DNA from: PMP191F sp047602185 | Lineage (GTDB): Bacteria > Bacteroidota > Bacteroidia > Chitinophagales > Chitinophagaceae | Assembly (NCBI GenBank): GCA_047602185.1 | Contig: JASGHY010000001.1 | Coordinates: forward strand, 5,332,001 to 5,396,000 | DNA length: 64,000 bases | Direction: 5' to 3' | Part shown: in pieces, positions 17,849 to 27,216 of the stretch | Layout: each line of letters opens with the position of its first letter | How positions within the stretch are numbered: the stretch's first letter is position 1 | Translations under genes and position numbers: made by a program | Notes under the pieces: model-generated | Databases searched by the model: none | What the model saw: the letters and a program-made list of their open reading frames with translations, nothing else | Told to the model about the DNA's origin: nothing

Positions 17849-18412
17849 ATGAGTGAGGTATTAAGACAGCATATTGAAAAGATCACCCCATTAACTGACC
17901 AGGAGTTTGATTATATCCTGTCTCACTTTGTGTTTAAATCATTAAAGAAACACCAGTTCCTGGTGCAGGAAGGAAATGCCGTTCTCCATGACTTTTTTGT
18001 TGTGAAAGGCTTGCTGAAAGCCTATTATACCAGCGACGGGGGTAAAGAGCACATTATGCAATTTGCTATGGAAGACTGGTGGATCACCGATTACCAGGCT
18101 TATAATAATCAGGCGCCTGCTATCCTGAATATCGATTGTGTAGAAGATGTGGAACTATTTGCCTTGTCGTTTTACAACAAAGAGAAGCTTTGTTCGGAAA
18201 TGCATAAGATGGAACACTTCTTCAGGAAGAAGACCAGCGGTGGTTATGTAGCTTTGCAAAGAAGGATACTGTCGCTGCTGAACAATGATGCGAAAGAACG
18301 TTATGAGCAATTTATAAATCTCTACCCCAGTTTATTGCAACGGGTGCCTAAAGCAATGATCGCTTCCTTTCTTGGCGTATCCCGCGAAACCCTCAGCCGC
18401 TTATCTGCATAG
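17849..18412 (+). CDS. Crp/Fnr-family transcriptional regulator
   Basis: This is a 187-residue regulator. The N-terminal cyclic-nucleotide-binding-like beta-barrel (residues about 20-120) has the usual KHQFLVQEGN and FVVKGLLKAYYTS segments. A short C-terminal helix-turn-helix (PKAMIASFLGVSRETLSRL) follows. No cysteine cluster for an iron-sulfur centre is seen and the cAMP-contact residues are not conserved, so the signal is unknown. A perfect TGTGA-N6-TCACA palindrome overlaps its stop codon and lies before the DJ-1/PfpI gene, making that gene a likely target. Confidence 0.92.
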   Translation: MSEVLRQHIEKITPLTDQEFDYILSHFVFKSLKKHQFLVQEGNAVLHDFFVVKGLLKAYYTSDGGKEHIMQFAMEDWWITDYQAYNNQAPAILNIDCVEDVELFALSFYNKEKLCSEMHKMEHFFRKKTSGGYVALQRRILSLLNNDAKERYEQFINLYPSLLQRVPKAMIASFLGVSRETLSRLSA

Positions 18413-18430
18413 TGTGATCTATGTCACACT
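18411..18430. promoter_or_regulatory. Crp-type operator palindrome
   Basis: AGTGTGA-TCTATG-TCACACT has perfect 7-bp arms and matches the classical Crp half-site TGTGA. It overlaps the stop of the Crp/Fnr gene and lies 71-90 bp before the DJ-1/PfpI start. Control of that gene by the neighbouring regulator is inferred. Confidence 0.7.
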
Positions 18431-18500
18431 AAAGTAGTGACCTGCCTCCTGTGTCATTATCCCTGTTGTAGCCAACTTTGTATCTCATTAAACGAACAAA

Positions 18501-19280
18501 ATGAGAAAGGCTACTCTATTACTGACGGCGGGCTTTATGTTTTTAGCTGGTCATGCTTTTTCACAAAACAAAAAAACCAGGGATATGAAATCAAGGATCT
18601 TATTTGTGGTAACCAGCCACAATCAAAAAGGCAGTACAGGTGAACCTACTGGGTATTACCTGGGTGAAGTATCTCATCCATGGGAAGTATTACACGATGC
18701 CGGATACGAAATTGATTTTGTAAGCCCGCAGGGAGGTAAAGCGCCCGTAGATGGTTTTGACCTGAGTGATCCTGTTAATAAGAAATTCTGGGAAGACAAG
18801 AAATATCATGAGAAGGTAGAGCACACCATGACACCGGCGCAGGTAAAGGCAGAAGATTATGATGCTATTTTTTATGCAGGTGGACATGGTGCTATGTGGG
18901 ACCTGGCAGATAATAAAGAATTAGCAGCTATTGCTGCAAAGATCTATGAGAAAGGTGGTATTGTAAGTGCAGTGTGTCATGGCCCTGCCGGATTAGTAAA
19001 TATTAAGCTGAGCAATGGAAAATACCTGGTAGCCGGTAAAAAGGTAAATGCTTTTACAAATGAAGAGGAGAAGGCTGTAGGGCTGGATAAGATAGTACCC
19101 TTTTTGCTGGAAAGCCAGCTGATTGAAAGAGGCGTTCAGTTTGAGAAATCAGGTTTATGGCAACCACATGTAACTGTTGACGGAAGATTGGTAACCGGTC
19201 AGAACCCTGCTTCAGCGGCAGGTGTTGGCAAAGCAGTGTTGACAATATTACAGCAGCAACCGGCTGTTGAAGCAAAATAA
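18501..19280 (+). CDS. DJ-1/PfpI-superfamily protein, exported (Hsp31-like)
   Basis: This is a class I glutamine-amidotransferase-like protein of the Hsp31/glyoxalase III group. The catalytic cysteine lies in the elbow SAVCHGPAGL. The supporting acidic residue and histidines appear in PTGYYLGEVSHPWEVL and YAGGHGAMWDL. An N-terminal signal peptide (residues 1-21, ending AFSQ) indicates export to the periplasm, which is less usual for this family. Likely roles are glyoxal detoxification or a chaperone-like stress function. The gene follows a Crp/Fnr regulator and a Crp-type palindrome, suggesting stress-controlled expression. Confidence 0.9.
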   Translation: MRKATLLLTAGFMFLAGHAFSQNKKTRDMKSRILFVVTSHNQKGSTGEPTGYYLGEVSHPWEVLHDAGYEIDFVSPQGGKAPVDGFDLSDPVNKKFWEDKKYHEKVEHTMTPAQVKAEDYDAIFYAGGHGAMWDLADNKELAAIAAKIYEKGGIVSAVCHGPAGLVNIKLSNGKYLVAGKKVNAFTNEEEKAVGLDKIVPFLLESQLIERGVQFEKSGLWQPHVTVDGRLVTGQNPASAAGVGKAVLTILQQQPAVEAK

Positions 19281-19301
19281 GGTAACAGGTGTTGTGTTTT
19301 G

Positions 19302-19340
19302 AATAAGGCAGCGTTGCAAAACGGCTGCCTTATTTCTTTT
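19302..19340 (+). terminator. Intrinsic terminator after DJ-1/PfpI gene
   Basis: AATAAGGCAGC and GCTGCCTTATT form a perfect 11-bp stem followed by TCTTTTTATA. Confidence 0.87.
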
Positions 19341-19439
19341 TATACCCTTTCTATTTAACAACAGGCATGGTTGGGTGGGTTTAAATTGGGATACCGGGTT
19401 GAGATAAATTTCTTTGCACCCTGATTAAACACTTATTCC

Positions 19440-19868
19440 ATGACAACGAAACAAATACAATTGGTGAAGAATAGTTGGTCCCTGGTAGCGCAGATGGACC
19501 CTGTAACTGTAGGGGATCTTTTTTACAACCGGCTTTTCGATATTATGCCGGAAGTGAAACCGCTCTTTCGGCATGCAATGATGCCTGAACAATCAAAGAA
19601 ATTGCTATCAATGATAGGCTATGTGATCAATAAGCTGGATAGGCTGGATGATATACTGGATGAAGTTTCGAAGCTGGCTCAACGGCATGTATCGTATGGC
19701 GTAAGAGAGGCGCATTATTACGGGGTTGGGTCGGCTTTGTTGTGGACCCTGCAACAAGGTTTGGGAGAGCAATGGACTGATGAAGTAGAAACATCCTGGA
19801 CAGTGTGCTATGATATGCTGTCATCTGCCATGATACAGGCTTCCTCTGTACCGGGAAAAGTAGCCTGA
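19440..19868 (+). CDS. Single-domain globin
   Basis: This is a 142-residue haem protein of the flavohaemoglobin-like globin lineage, comparable to Vitreoscilla haemoglobin but without a reductase domain. Tyr29 (B10, FYNRLF) and Gln51 (E7) line the distal pocket. His92 in AHYYGVGSALLWTL is the proximal haem ligand, preceded by the typical QRHVSYGV segment. Likely roles are oxygen or nitric-oxide handling at low oxygen. It is not cotranscribed with an obvious reductase. The start ATG at 19440 gives the normal MTTKQIQLVKNSW family N-terminus. Confidence 0.93.
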   Translation: MTTKQIQLVKNSWSLVAQMDPVTVGDLFYNRLFDIMPEVKPLFRHAMMPEQSKKLLSMIGYVINKLDRLDDILDEVSKLAQRHVSYGVREAHYYGVGSALLWTLQQGLGEQWTDEVETSWTVCYDMLSSAMIQASSVPGKVA

Positions 19869-20102
19869 AAAAAGTGCTTTTTCATGAAGTTTGCTATCAT
19901 GGAAGTCCCGCAGTGTTGCTGGATTTTTTCATTATATGGAACGATATGATGCTTATCTGTAATGTGAACGGGAATGTTAAAAAGATGAGTGAAAAGTTTG
20001 AAAGTATAACTGATATGTATAATTTAAACAACAGTAAAGGATTTACTATGCTGTCAGTGTTTACTGCTGTAGTTTATATTCCAAACTTTAAACCTAAAGG
20101 CC

Positions 20103-21248
20103 GTGAAAGTTATTTTATTTGTTTGTGCTTTTCTTTCTTCTTTTCTGTCAGTTGTTGCTCAAAAAACTTTTATATTAAGTGGTGTCGTTCCTGCTTTATG
20201 CAATGGGGCTGAAGTAAAACTTTCAAGTGACGATTCGACTTTCCATATAGCCTATGGGAAGGTTGAAAATGGACAGTTTAAGCTTACAGGTAAATTGCTG
20301 GATGATTATCATCAGGTTTTTTTGTCTGTCGATATGGGTGAAAAGCATTACGGAGGCGATCATTTTTTTATAGGACCAGGCGAAATGCAGGTTAAGTTTT
20401 CTTCTTTTAAATCTGAATCGGAAGAAGCTGAGATTAATTATTTTAATATCCCTTTTGCTGAAGAGCGAAAGTTGTATGATTCTTTAGTGGAAACAGTTTC
20501 ACGGAGTTCAGGCTACCTGTATAATTTTTTATGGACTATAAGACAAGGAATTCGACGAGGATATAATGTGGATTCTCTGAACCGGATTTATGACTCTTTA
20601 AGACATTTGGTTCCTGAAAGAAGAATGACATTTATAAAATCGCACCTATCTTCTTATTATGCATTACATCTCTTTTATACAGAGATATTTAACAGTGTGC
20701 TGTATGATAGTGCTCTATTAACATTCGGGTACTTTGATGATAAGGTTAAACAGTCTGTACTTGGTATAAGAATACAGGAGGAGTTCAGGAAGAAAAAGGG
20801 ATTGTTGCTAAATAATATAATGCCGGATTTTTCATTTTTCGATAGTAATGGTGGAAGCTACAAACTATCGGGATTTACTGATAAGAAGTATATATTGATT
20901 TGCTTCTGGAGTTCTGGCTGTGCGCCATGCATAAAGGGAATTCCGATCTTTAAGGAATTGTATAAGCAATATGAGAGCAAAGGGCTTCAGGTCATTTCCA
21001 TATCGACAGACAAGTATGAGCCAAGTTGGAAAAGGGCATTAAAGAAATACGAATTACCCTGGCTTCAGACCTGCAACCAGGCGGCATACATGCCTGGTGT
21101 CGATATTACAAAGCTGTATGATGTAAATGCTATCCCGCAATATTTTCTACTTGAGCCAAACGGCAAATTAGTGTACCAGAATTCACAGATGCATGATGAT
21201 GAAAACTACACGTTATTACACAAGATCTTGAAAGAACAGATGCCTTAG
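20103..21248 (+). CDS. Exported thioredoxin-like protein with DUF4369-type N-domain
   Basis: The 381-residue protein starts with a signal peptide (VKVILFVCAFLSSFLSVVAQ, from a GTG codon). An N-terminal beta-rich domain follows (FILSGVVPALCNGAEVKLSS...GQFKLTGKL), which is the DUF4369 type common in Bacteroidota. The C-terminal domain is an AhpC/TSA-TlpA thioredoxin fold with active site CFWSSGCAPCIKGIP (CAPC) and a cis-proline segment (AIPQYFLLEPNGK). Thiol-disulfide exchange in the periplasm is expected. No partner gene is adjacent. The 230 bp before it hold no supported gene. Confidence 0.88.
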   Translation: MKVILFVCAFLSSFLSVVAQKTFILSGVVPALCNGAEVKLSSDDSTFHIAYGKVENGQFKLTGKLLDDYHQVFLSVDMGEKHYGGDHFFIGPGEMQVKFSSFKSESEEAEINYFNIPFAEERKLYDSLVETVSRSSGYLYNFLWTIRQGIRRGYNVDSLNRIYDSLRHLVPERRMTFIKSHLSSYYALHLFYTEIFNSVLYDSALLTFGYFDDKVKQSVLGIRIQEEFRKKKGLLLNNIMPDFSFFDSNGGSYKLSGFTDKKYILICFWSSGCAPCIKGIPIFKELYKQYESKGLQVISISTDKYEPSWKRALKKYELPWLQTCNQAAYMPGVDITKLYDVNAIPQYFLLEPNGKLVYQNSQMHDDENYTLLHKILKEQMP

Positions 21249-21278
21249 TTATTTGTCGGTTGCTGTGCAAGATTGATA

Positions 21279-21308
21279 AAGGAGCGTGCATATCGCGTGC
21301 TCCTTCTG
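21279..21308. terminator. Terminator between convergent genes
   Basis: AAGGAGC and GCTCCTT flank a GTGCATATCGCGT loop. The hairpin sits between the thioredoxin-like gene and the minus-strand serine hydrolase and may serve both. Confidence 0.7.
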
Positions 21309-21310
21309 TA

Positions 21311-22366
21311 TTAATTAATGAGTTTAAATAGTGTGTCGCCCAATTGGTGCATATCGCCCGTATCCGTATTGGTTAAAATGATGACTACTTTATCATATGC
21401 CTTATCTGTTAATAATAGAGAGTTGAAGCCGTTAATGCTGCCTCCCCGCTCAAGTACAGATTCTGTAAAAGTTTTAGTGTTTTTGTAAAAACCAATGGTG
21501 GGGTATCCCCTGCCATAACTAAGATAAATATCCCGCTGGGGCTTTTTTAAAAATTGCTCAATTGTTTCTTTTGATAATAATCTGTTGTCTTTAAGTGCCT
21601 GTGTAAGTTTAAAGATATCTTCAGTAGTAGAGTACATAGCGCCGGCACCTGAGTAGTTAGATAAATAAAAGGGGCCATCGTTATATAAAGTATCATTTTT
21701 ATTTCCCCTGCCAAATGTATAGTTGTGATAGCCATATGCAAGATTGGGTATAATAGAGGATTCCCTGTATAGTCCTGTATTGGTCATGTTTAGAGGCGTC
21801 AGGATATTTTCCTGTAAAAGCTGTTTGAATGGTTTCTGCGTAATTACTTCAAGCACCCGGGTTAGTAACACATAGTCAACATTGTTGTAATTGAATGAAA
21901 TGCTTTTCAATGTGTCATTGGGAGTAACGAATTTCTTAATATAGTCAGTTGTGTTATAGCGGGAAGAGTAGGCCTGCAAAGGTTCATTTCTGAGGCCCGA
22001 GTAATGAGTTAATAGATCTGCAATGGTTACAGAAGCAAGGGATGCAGGAAGCTCTGTAAGATATTTGGTAATGGGATCACCCAGGTTTAAGGCTGAACGT
22101 TCTGCCTTTTGTAATACTAGTATAGCTGTAAATGTTTTGGTCATGGATGCAATCGGGAAACGAGTGCTGTCAGAAACAGGAACCGCAAACTGGAAATTGG
22201 CCAGTCCTTTATTGATGCGTGCAATGATCTTTCCTTTTTTGGCAATCAATACAGATCCGTTGAAATGACCAGCTTTGTATTCGGTATCAAGGAAGGTTTG
22301 TGCATCTTTCTGTGCCAGTAAAGTAATACAGGAAAGAAGCAAGGTAAGGAGGATGATGTGTTTCAT
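21311..22366 (-). CDS. Exported serine hydrolase, class C beta-lactamase type
   Basis: This is a penicillin-binding/esterase-type serine hydrolase. The nucleophile motif is SMTK (SxxK), the YxN element is YNN in FNYNNVDYVLL, and a C-terminal glycine-rich element ERGGSINGF takes the place of the KTG triad. The signal peptide MKHIILLTLLLSCITLLAQ gives export. At 351 residues it matches the beta-lactamase/transpeptidase-like family, most members of which are peptidases or esterases rather than antibiotic resistance enzymes. It is a single gene in minus orientation next to an AraC regulator on the same strand. Specific substrate unknown. Confidence 0.9.
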   Translation of the reverse strand: MKHIILLTLLLSCITLLAQKDAQTFLDTEYKAGHFNGSVLIAKKGKIIARINKGLANFQFAVPVSDSTRFPIASMTKTFTAILVLQKAERSALNLGDPITKYLTELPASLASVTIADLLTHYSGLRNEPLQAYSSRYNTTDYIKKFVTPNDTLKSISFNYNNVDYVLLTRVLEVITQKPFKQLLQENILTPLNMTNTGLYRESSIIPNLAYGYHNYTFGRGNKNDTLYNDGPFYLSNYSGAGAMYSTTEDIFKLTQALKDNRLLSKETIEQFLKKPQRDIYLSYGRGYPTIGFYKNTKTFTESVLERGGSINGFNSLLLTDKAYDKVVIILTNTDTGDMHQLGDTLFKLIN

Positions 22367-22417
22367 ACCCCATAGTCGCCGGTGCTTTCGCTTTGTTGCA
22401 CAGGTAGTGCTGGATCT

Positions 22418-23353
22418 TTAGTGCTGCATCATGCAGTCTTTATAAGTTCTGGGGGTAATGCCTTCTGTTTTTTTGAAAAGACGGATAAAGTAGTTTACAT
22501 CGCTGAATCCGCATTGCATACTAACTGAACGTACATTGTTCTGCGGATCAGAGAGTAGCTGTTTGGCGAGTTTGATCCTTTCATTGTTGATATAATCCAG
22601 CGGGGTAATACCAAACTCATCTTTGAACCATTTAAAGAAAACATTCCTGCTCAGGTACACTTTTCTGCTAAGGGCATCTACTGCGATTTTTTCAGTAAGG
22701 TGTTCGTGAATATAGTTGAGGATAAAATGTGACCTGCCATTGTTTTTATGTGCATCGCTTTCAATAGCTACCTGCTGGAGGTGCTGGCTTTGCACAAGCC
22801 TTATCAATAGTTCCTTCAGCGTAAGATCCGCAAAAATATTCTTGGCCCTGTCGGTGCCGCTGCAAACAGCAATTAACTTGTTGATCAGGGTTGTTATTTC
22901 ATTGTTGTTGGCAAAATGATATTGATTGAATTGCAGTTTCCAGTCGTGTGTTTCATCGTCCTGTTTATAATAATTGTTCATGTAGTGCATGGTGTCTTTG
23001 ATATAAGTAGCATCTACTGCCAGTGCAATACATTGTGTGGGGTTATGTTGCTGTGCTTCAGGAAAATCAATGATCATGGTCTCATTAGCGGGAACGATCA
23101 CGGTTTCACCCGGGAGATAGTCGAAGGCCGGTTCATCAAACAGGTGCATCACCTTTTTGCCCCTGACCATACTTGTGATTACGAAGTCGTTAAAAGTGAG
23201 CGGAATATGATAAGCGTTCTGGTATGTTTCAAAAACATTCAGCTCGCAATTGTTGAGATTAAAAATGCGGCGGTTCTCTACCAGCGTCTGCAGGTATTTT
23301 GCCTGGGTAAGATCGATCTTCTTAAGGTGATTCCTGAACGGCATTGCAATCAT
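22418..23353 (-). CDS. AraC-family transcriptional regulator
   Basis: The 311-residue regulator has an N-terminal sensing domain of about 190 residues. The C-terminal AraC double helix-turn-helix is VDALSRKVYLSRNVFFKWFKDEFGITPLDYI, then NVRSVSMQCGFSDVNYFIRLFKKTEGITPRTY. It is divergent from the aldehyde dehydrogenase gene with about 145 bp between starts, so it very likely controls that gene and DUF779. An ATG three codons later (23344) is an equally good start. The inducer is unknown; an alcohol or aldehyde is a reasonable guess from context. Confidence 0.93.
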   Translation of the reverse strand: MIAMPFRNHLKKIDLTQAKYLQTLVENRRIFNLNNCELNVFETYQNAYHIPLTFNDFVITSMVRGKKVMHLFDEPAFDYLPGETVIVPANETMIIDFPEAQQHNPTQCIALAVDATYIKDTMHYMNNYYKQDDETHDWKLQFNQYHFANNNEITTLINKLIAVCSGTDRAKNIFADLTLKELLIRLVQSQHLQQVAIESDAHKNNGRSHFILNYIHEHLTEKIAVDALSRKVYLSRNVFFKWFKDEFGITPLDYINNERIKLAKQLLSDPQNNVRSVSMQCGFSDVNYFIRLFKKTEGITPRTYKDCMMQH

Positions 23354-23499
23354 TTTTCAATGATTAAGTTAAGCAATATTGCTGTGTTTGCTGAACAGAA
23401 AAGTACAATTGTGCTACTATTAAAGACAAAAGTGGTAGCACTTTAACATTTCAATCAAGGAAATTCATCTTCTAATTTAAAACGATTAAACTTTCCATT

Positions 23500-25032
23500 A
23501 TGAGCACATCAACAACGGCAGCGCCGAAGTCAAATGTGGCCGCCCGGCCAAAATTTAAAGATAAATACGAACATTATATTGGTGGTAAATGGGTTGCACC
23601 TTCCAGCGGTGAATACTTTGATAATGTGTCACCGATTGACGGCAAGGTGTTTACAAAAGCTGCAAGAGGCAATGCAAAAGATATTGATCTGGCAATTGAT
23701 GCAGCAACAGAAGCTTTTAAAACCTGGAGTAAAACAGGAGCAGCTTACAGAAGTAACCTGTTGCTGAAAATAGCACAGGTAATTGAGGATAACCTGGAAT
23801 ACCTGGCAATAGTAGAAACTATTGATAACGGAAAGGCTATCAGGGAAACAAGAGCGGCCGACATTCCGCTGGTGGTAGACCACTTCCGTTATTTTGCCGG
23901 TGTGATCAGAAGTGAAGAAGGAACTATCAGCGAACATGATGAAACCACCGTAAGCATTAATTTACATGAACCTATAGGTGTTGTAGGACAGATCATTCCC
24001 TGGAATTTTCCTTTGCTGATGGCTGCCTGGAAAATAGCACCGGCTCTTGCTGCCGGTTGTACAGTGGTAGTAAAACCCGCCGAACAAACGCCTACCAGCA
24101 TTATGGTGCTGATGGAACTTGTTGGTGAAATTCTCCCCAAAGGTGTATTGAATATTGTTACAGGCTTTGGTGTAGAGGCAGGTAAACCGCTGGCATCTTC
24201 TCCACGCGTAAATAAAGTGGCCTTTACCGGTGAAACAACTACGGGAAGACTGATCATGCAATACGCGTCTGAAAACCTGATACCGGTAACGATGGAGCTG
24301 GGTGGCAAAAGTCCTAACGTCTTTTTTGAATCTGTGACGGATGCTGACGATGACTTTTTTGATAAGGCAGTGGAAGGCGCAGTAATGTTTGCGCTGAACC
24401 AGGGTGAGGTATGTACATGTCCATCAAGGATACTGGTGCATGAAAAAATTTACGACAAGTTCATGAGCAAGGTGATCCAGCGTACCAAAGCAATTAAGCT
24501 GGGCAACCCGCTGGATGGAACAGTGATGATGGGCGCACAGGCCAGTGAAGATCAGTACAATAAAATATTAAGTTACCTGGACATCGGCAAGCAGGAAGGT
24601 GCAGAGGTGTTGTGTGGAGGAGAAGCTTTCCACCAGAACAGTGGCCTGGAACATGGTTATTACATTAAGCCTACTATTTTCAAGGGCAACAATAAGATGC
24701 GCATTTTCCAGGAAGAGATCTTTGGCCCTGTTACTTCAGTAACTACTTTCAAAACAACCGAAGAAGCAATAGCAATTGCCAATGATACTTTGTATGGATT
24801 AGGCGCAGGTGTATGGACTCGTGATGCTCATGAGCTGTACCAGGTACCACGTGCTATACAGGCCGGCCGTGTGTGGGTAAACTGCTATCATGCTTATCCT
24901 GCGCATGCTCCGTTTGGCGGATATAAGAAATCGGGCTTTGGAAGAGAAACGCATAAGATGATGCTGAATCACTACCGCCAGACAAAGAACATGTTGATCT
25001 CTTACAGCCAACAAAAGTTAGGATTCTTTTAG
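23500..25032 (+). CDS. NAD-dependent aldehyde dehydrogenase (AldB/ExaC type)
   Basis: The 510-residue enzyme oxidises aldehydes, probably acetaldehyde-like, to acids. It has the Rossmann motif FTGETTTGR, the general base in TMELGGKSPNVFF, and the catalytic cysteine in NQGEVCTCPSRI. The VCTCPSR context and the IIPWNFPLLMAAWK segment are typical of the AldB/ExaC acetaldehyde group. It lies opposite an AraC regulator and is followed after 82 bp by a DUF779 gene, a combination repeated in many bacteria. Cytoplasmic; no signal peptide. Confidence 0.95.
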   Translation: MSTSTTAAPKSNVAARPKFKDKYEHYIGGKWVAPSSGEYFDNVSPIDGKVFTKAARGNAKDIDLAIDAATEAFKTWSKTGAAYRSNLLLKIAQVIEDNLEYLAIVETIDNGKAIRETRAADIPLVVDHFRYFAGVIRSEEGTISEHDETTVSINLHEPIGVVGQIIPWNFPLLMAAWKIAPALAAGCTVVVKPAEQTPTSIMVLMELVGEILPKGVLNIVTGFGVEAGKPLASSPRVNKVAFTGETTTGRLIMQYASENLIPVTMELGGKSPNVFFESVTDADDDFFDKAVEGAVMFALNQGEVCTCPSRILVHEKIYDKFMSKVIQRTKAIKLGNPLDGTVMMGAQASEDQYNKILSYLDIGKQEGAEVLCGGEAFHQNSGLEHGYYIKPTIFKGNNKMRIFQEEIFGPVTSVTTFKTTEEAIAIANDTLYGLGAGVWTRDAHELYQVPRAIQAGRVWVNCYHAYPAHAPFGGYKKSGFGRETHKMMLNHYRQTKNMLISYSQQKLGFF

Positions 25033-25114
25033 AACCAGTCAGTAATAAAAGCGATCCGTTCTCAATACGGCGGCGTTGTGGTGGCGCTGCCGTTAACTTT
25101 TTAAAACGAATGCT

Positions 25115-25501
25115 ATGCCGGTTCCAAGAATAATAGCCACGGATAAAGCTATTGAGCTGATCAATAAGCTAAGAGCGCAACATGGTGCGCTGATGTTTCA
25201 TCAGAGCGGTGGTTGCTGTGACGGCAGTCAGCCAATGTGCTTTGAAGAAGGAGAATTTAAGATCGGTAACAGTGATGTGTGCCTGGGTGAAGTAGACGGG
25301 TGTAAATTTTACATGAGTGCCGATCAGTTTGAATATTGGAAACATACACAACTGATATTGGATATAACACCCGGAAGAGGAAGCAGCTTTTCGCTGGAGA
25401 TCCCTTTGGGTGTAAGATTTCTTATCCGGTCAAAATTATTTACAGACGACGAGATCAATGATCTGGAACCTTTAATGAAAACGGTGTCTGAAGACTGGTA
25501 A
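25115..25501 (+). CDS. DUF779 protein, aldehyde dehydrogenase partner
   Basis: The 128-residue protein has the conserved cysteine-rich core FHQSGGCCDGSQPMCFEEGEF and a DGCKFYMSADQFEYWKHTQL segment. Both are diagnostic for DUF779, which almost always accompanies an AldB/ExaC-type aldehyde dehydrogenase. Its biochemical role is not established. The four cysteines suggest metal or redox chemistry. It is probably cotranscribed with the upstream dehydrogenase, since no terminator lies between them and one follows at 25557. Confidence 0.92.
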   Translation: MPVPRIIATDKAIELINKLRAQHGALMFHQSGGCCDGSQPMCFEEGEFKIGNSDVCLGEVDGCKFYMSADQFEYWKHTQLILDITPGRGSSFSLEIPLGVRFLIRSKLFTDDEINDLEPLMKTVSEDW

Positions 25502-25556
25502 AGTTTAGGTATCCGGTTTTAAATCCAATTGCGTAGTACACAGTCAGAATAGTCAG

Positions 25557-25595
25557 AACAAAGGGGCTGCCTTTGCAGCCTCTTTTGTTTTTATA
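25557..25595 (+). terminator. Intrinsic terminator after DUF779
   Basis: AACAAAGGGGCTGC and GCAGCCTCTTTTGTT pair with one mismatch, followed by TTTAT. Downstream, at 25650-25680, are CGTGAAACATGAAAGGCGAAATGG words like those at 7310-7440. Confidence 0.8.
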
Positions 25596-25803
25596 ATGCT
25601 CTTGATTTATTATACTACCTGCTGCTTTACGATCTTTATCCCGGAAAATGTAAAGCGTGAAACATGAAAGGCGAAATGGTAATTATATCCCGAGCTCAGC
25701 ATCTCTGATTTCGAAAATGTACTGGGATAATACACAACGTTTATGTGTGTAGGTTTTCTCATGTGGTTGATCTATATTTAGTATGATTACCCAAAACCCT
25801 TCT

Positions 25804-27120
25804 ATGAAAAGAGTATGTTGCCTGCTGCTTTTTCTTTGTCTTTATAATATTTCCGGCGCACAGCAAAAAGTGACTATCAATGGCAAGGACGATTATATTT
25901 ATCCCGTATCCATTACCGATGATAGTCTTTCTTCATTGCAGCCTTTGAAAGAGCTTTTTGCTTCTAAACAAATTGTTGCATTGGGTGAAGCTACACACGG
26001 TACCCGGGAGTTTATGCAACTCAAAATTGCGTTCCTGAAATTTCTTATCACTAGTTGTGGCTACAGATCAGTTATAGCAGAGGTGCCTTTTGGCGCTATG
26101 CTGTTCCTGGATGATTATGTAACCGAAGGAACAGGTGATGTGGATGCAGCACTCCGCAATGTTGGTTTCTGGGGTTTGTACACCGCGGAGTTCAGGGACT
26201 TTATCAATTGGACAAAGAACTATAATAAGGGTAGACCTATAGGAGATAAAGTGCATCTCTGGGGTATGGACATGCAAACCCTTCTCGATCCATTGTTCTA
26301 CCTGCAGATGAAAGCGGGAATGCTGCCTGCAGATGCTAAAGCCGGTTTTGAAACTGTTGTACAGCCTCTTCTTGAGGATAAAAAACAAAGCGGGAATATT
26401 TCGACAACTATGCTATCGGACAGCCTGAAAAGTAAGAGTGAAATAGTAGCCGCCAGGCTGCAACAGTGGACGAGAGATAATCAGCAGATCATTGAGGCCA
26501 CTTACTCAAGGCAGGGCGCAGGTGTATGGCAGTTGTGCGTGCAGAATTTTGTTTATTCCATTCATTTATACGGCAACTATGCATTTTACCGGGACAGTTG
26601 TATGGCCGCAAATGTAACTGCGCTTACCGGACTTATACAGCAGCGCTCCGCTGTTTGGGCGCACAATGAACATGTTGGCAGGCATGACTCTATTGTTAAT
26701 TACGCTAACCTGCGTAAGATGATGGGGGAATTTCTTCATCATACGTTCAAAGACAAGTATTACCCTGTTGGCTTCCTGTTTGAGCGCGGCAGTTTTCTTG
26801 CAATGGAGGAAAAGGTAGAAAAGACAAAAATAGTTTTTCCAAATCTCAGGGTCTTTTCCCTGTCTGCGAATGCTAACAATAAACTGGCCGCTGACTTATC
26901 AGGATTAAGTAATTCTCCCTTTTTTATAGATCTTACGAATAGTAGTAACTCCACCTGGCGACAATTCCATCCTTTTTATATAGGAGGGGCTATACAGCGC
27001 AGAAAGCAAAGTGAAAGACTTTATCGTACGCCTGCGCTGGTGTTTAGTGCATTGGTATTTGTTCCGGAAACCACGGCTATTGTGCAGATAGATAATTACT
27101 TCAGGCCTACGGTTAAGTAG
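25804..27120 (+). CDS. Exported erythromycin-esterase-family protein
   Basis: This 438-residue protein is of the EreA/EreB-like superfamily. Conserved motifs are VALGEATHGTREFMQLK, SVIAEVPFGAMLFLDDYV, LWGMDMQ and AVWAHNEHVGRHDS, which carry the His/Glu residues of the active site. The ATG at 25804 gives a signal peptide (MKRVCCLLLFLCLYNISGAQ); an upstream ATG at 25783 would bury it. Only some family members open macrolide rings. With an N-terminal export signal and no other resistance genes nearby, a role in macrolide resistance is possible but unproven. Single gene. Confidence 0.88.
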   Translation: MKRVCCLLLFLCLYNISGAQQKVTINGKDDYIYPVSITDDSLSSLQPLKELFASKQIVALGEATHGTREFMQLKIAFLKFLITSCGYRSVIAEVPFGAMLFLDDYVTEGTGDVDAALRNVGFWGLYTAEFRDFINWTKNYNKGRPIGDKVHLWGMDMQTLLDPLFYLQMKAGMLPADAKAGFETVVQPLLEDKKQSGNISTTMLSDSLKSKSEIVAARLQQWTRDNQQIIEATYSRQGAGVWQLCVQNFVYSIHLYGNYAFYRDSCMAANVTALTGLIQQRSAVWAHNEHVGRHDSIVNYANLRKMMGEFLHHTFKDKYYPVGFLFERGSFLAMEEKVEKTKIVFPNLRVFSLSANANNKLAADLSGLSNSPFFIDLTNSSNSTWRQFHPFYIGGAIQRRKQSERLYRTPALVFSALVFVPETTAIVQIDNYFRPTVK

Positions 27121-27216
27121 GTAAAACATATTTACGAATACCGTTTTTCAGATTTGGTTGTTTTCCCTGAATCAACTGTTTTACAAGTGAATTAACTTTA
27201 TCCATTCTCAACAAAT

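Noticed and set aside
19874..20212. Plus-strand open frame of 112 codons before the thioredoxin-like gene
   Set aside because: It overlaps the signal-peptide region of the better supported gene at 20103 in another frame and has composition unlike a protein.
25804..27120. Confirmed macrolide-resistance gene
   Set aside because: Family membership and an export signal do not establish activity on macrolides.
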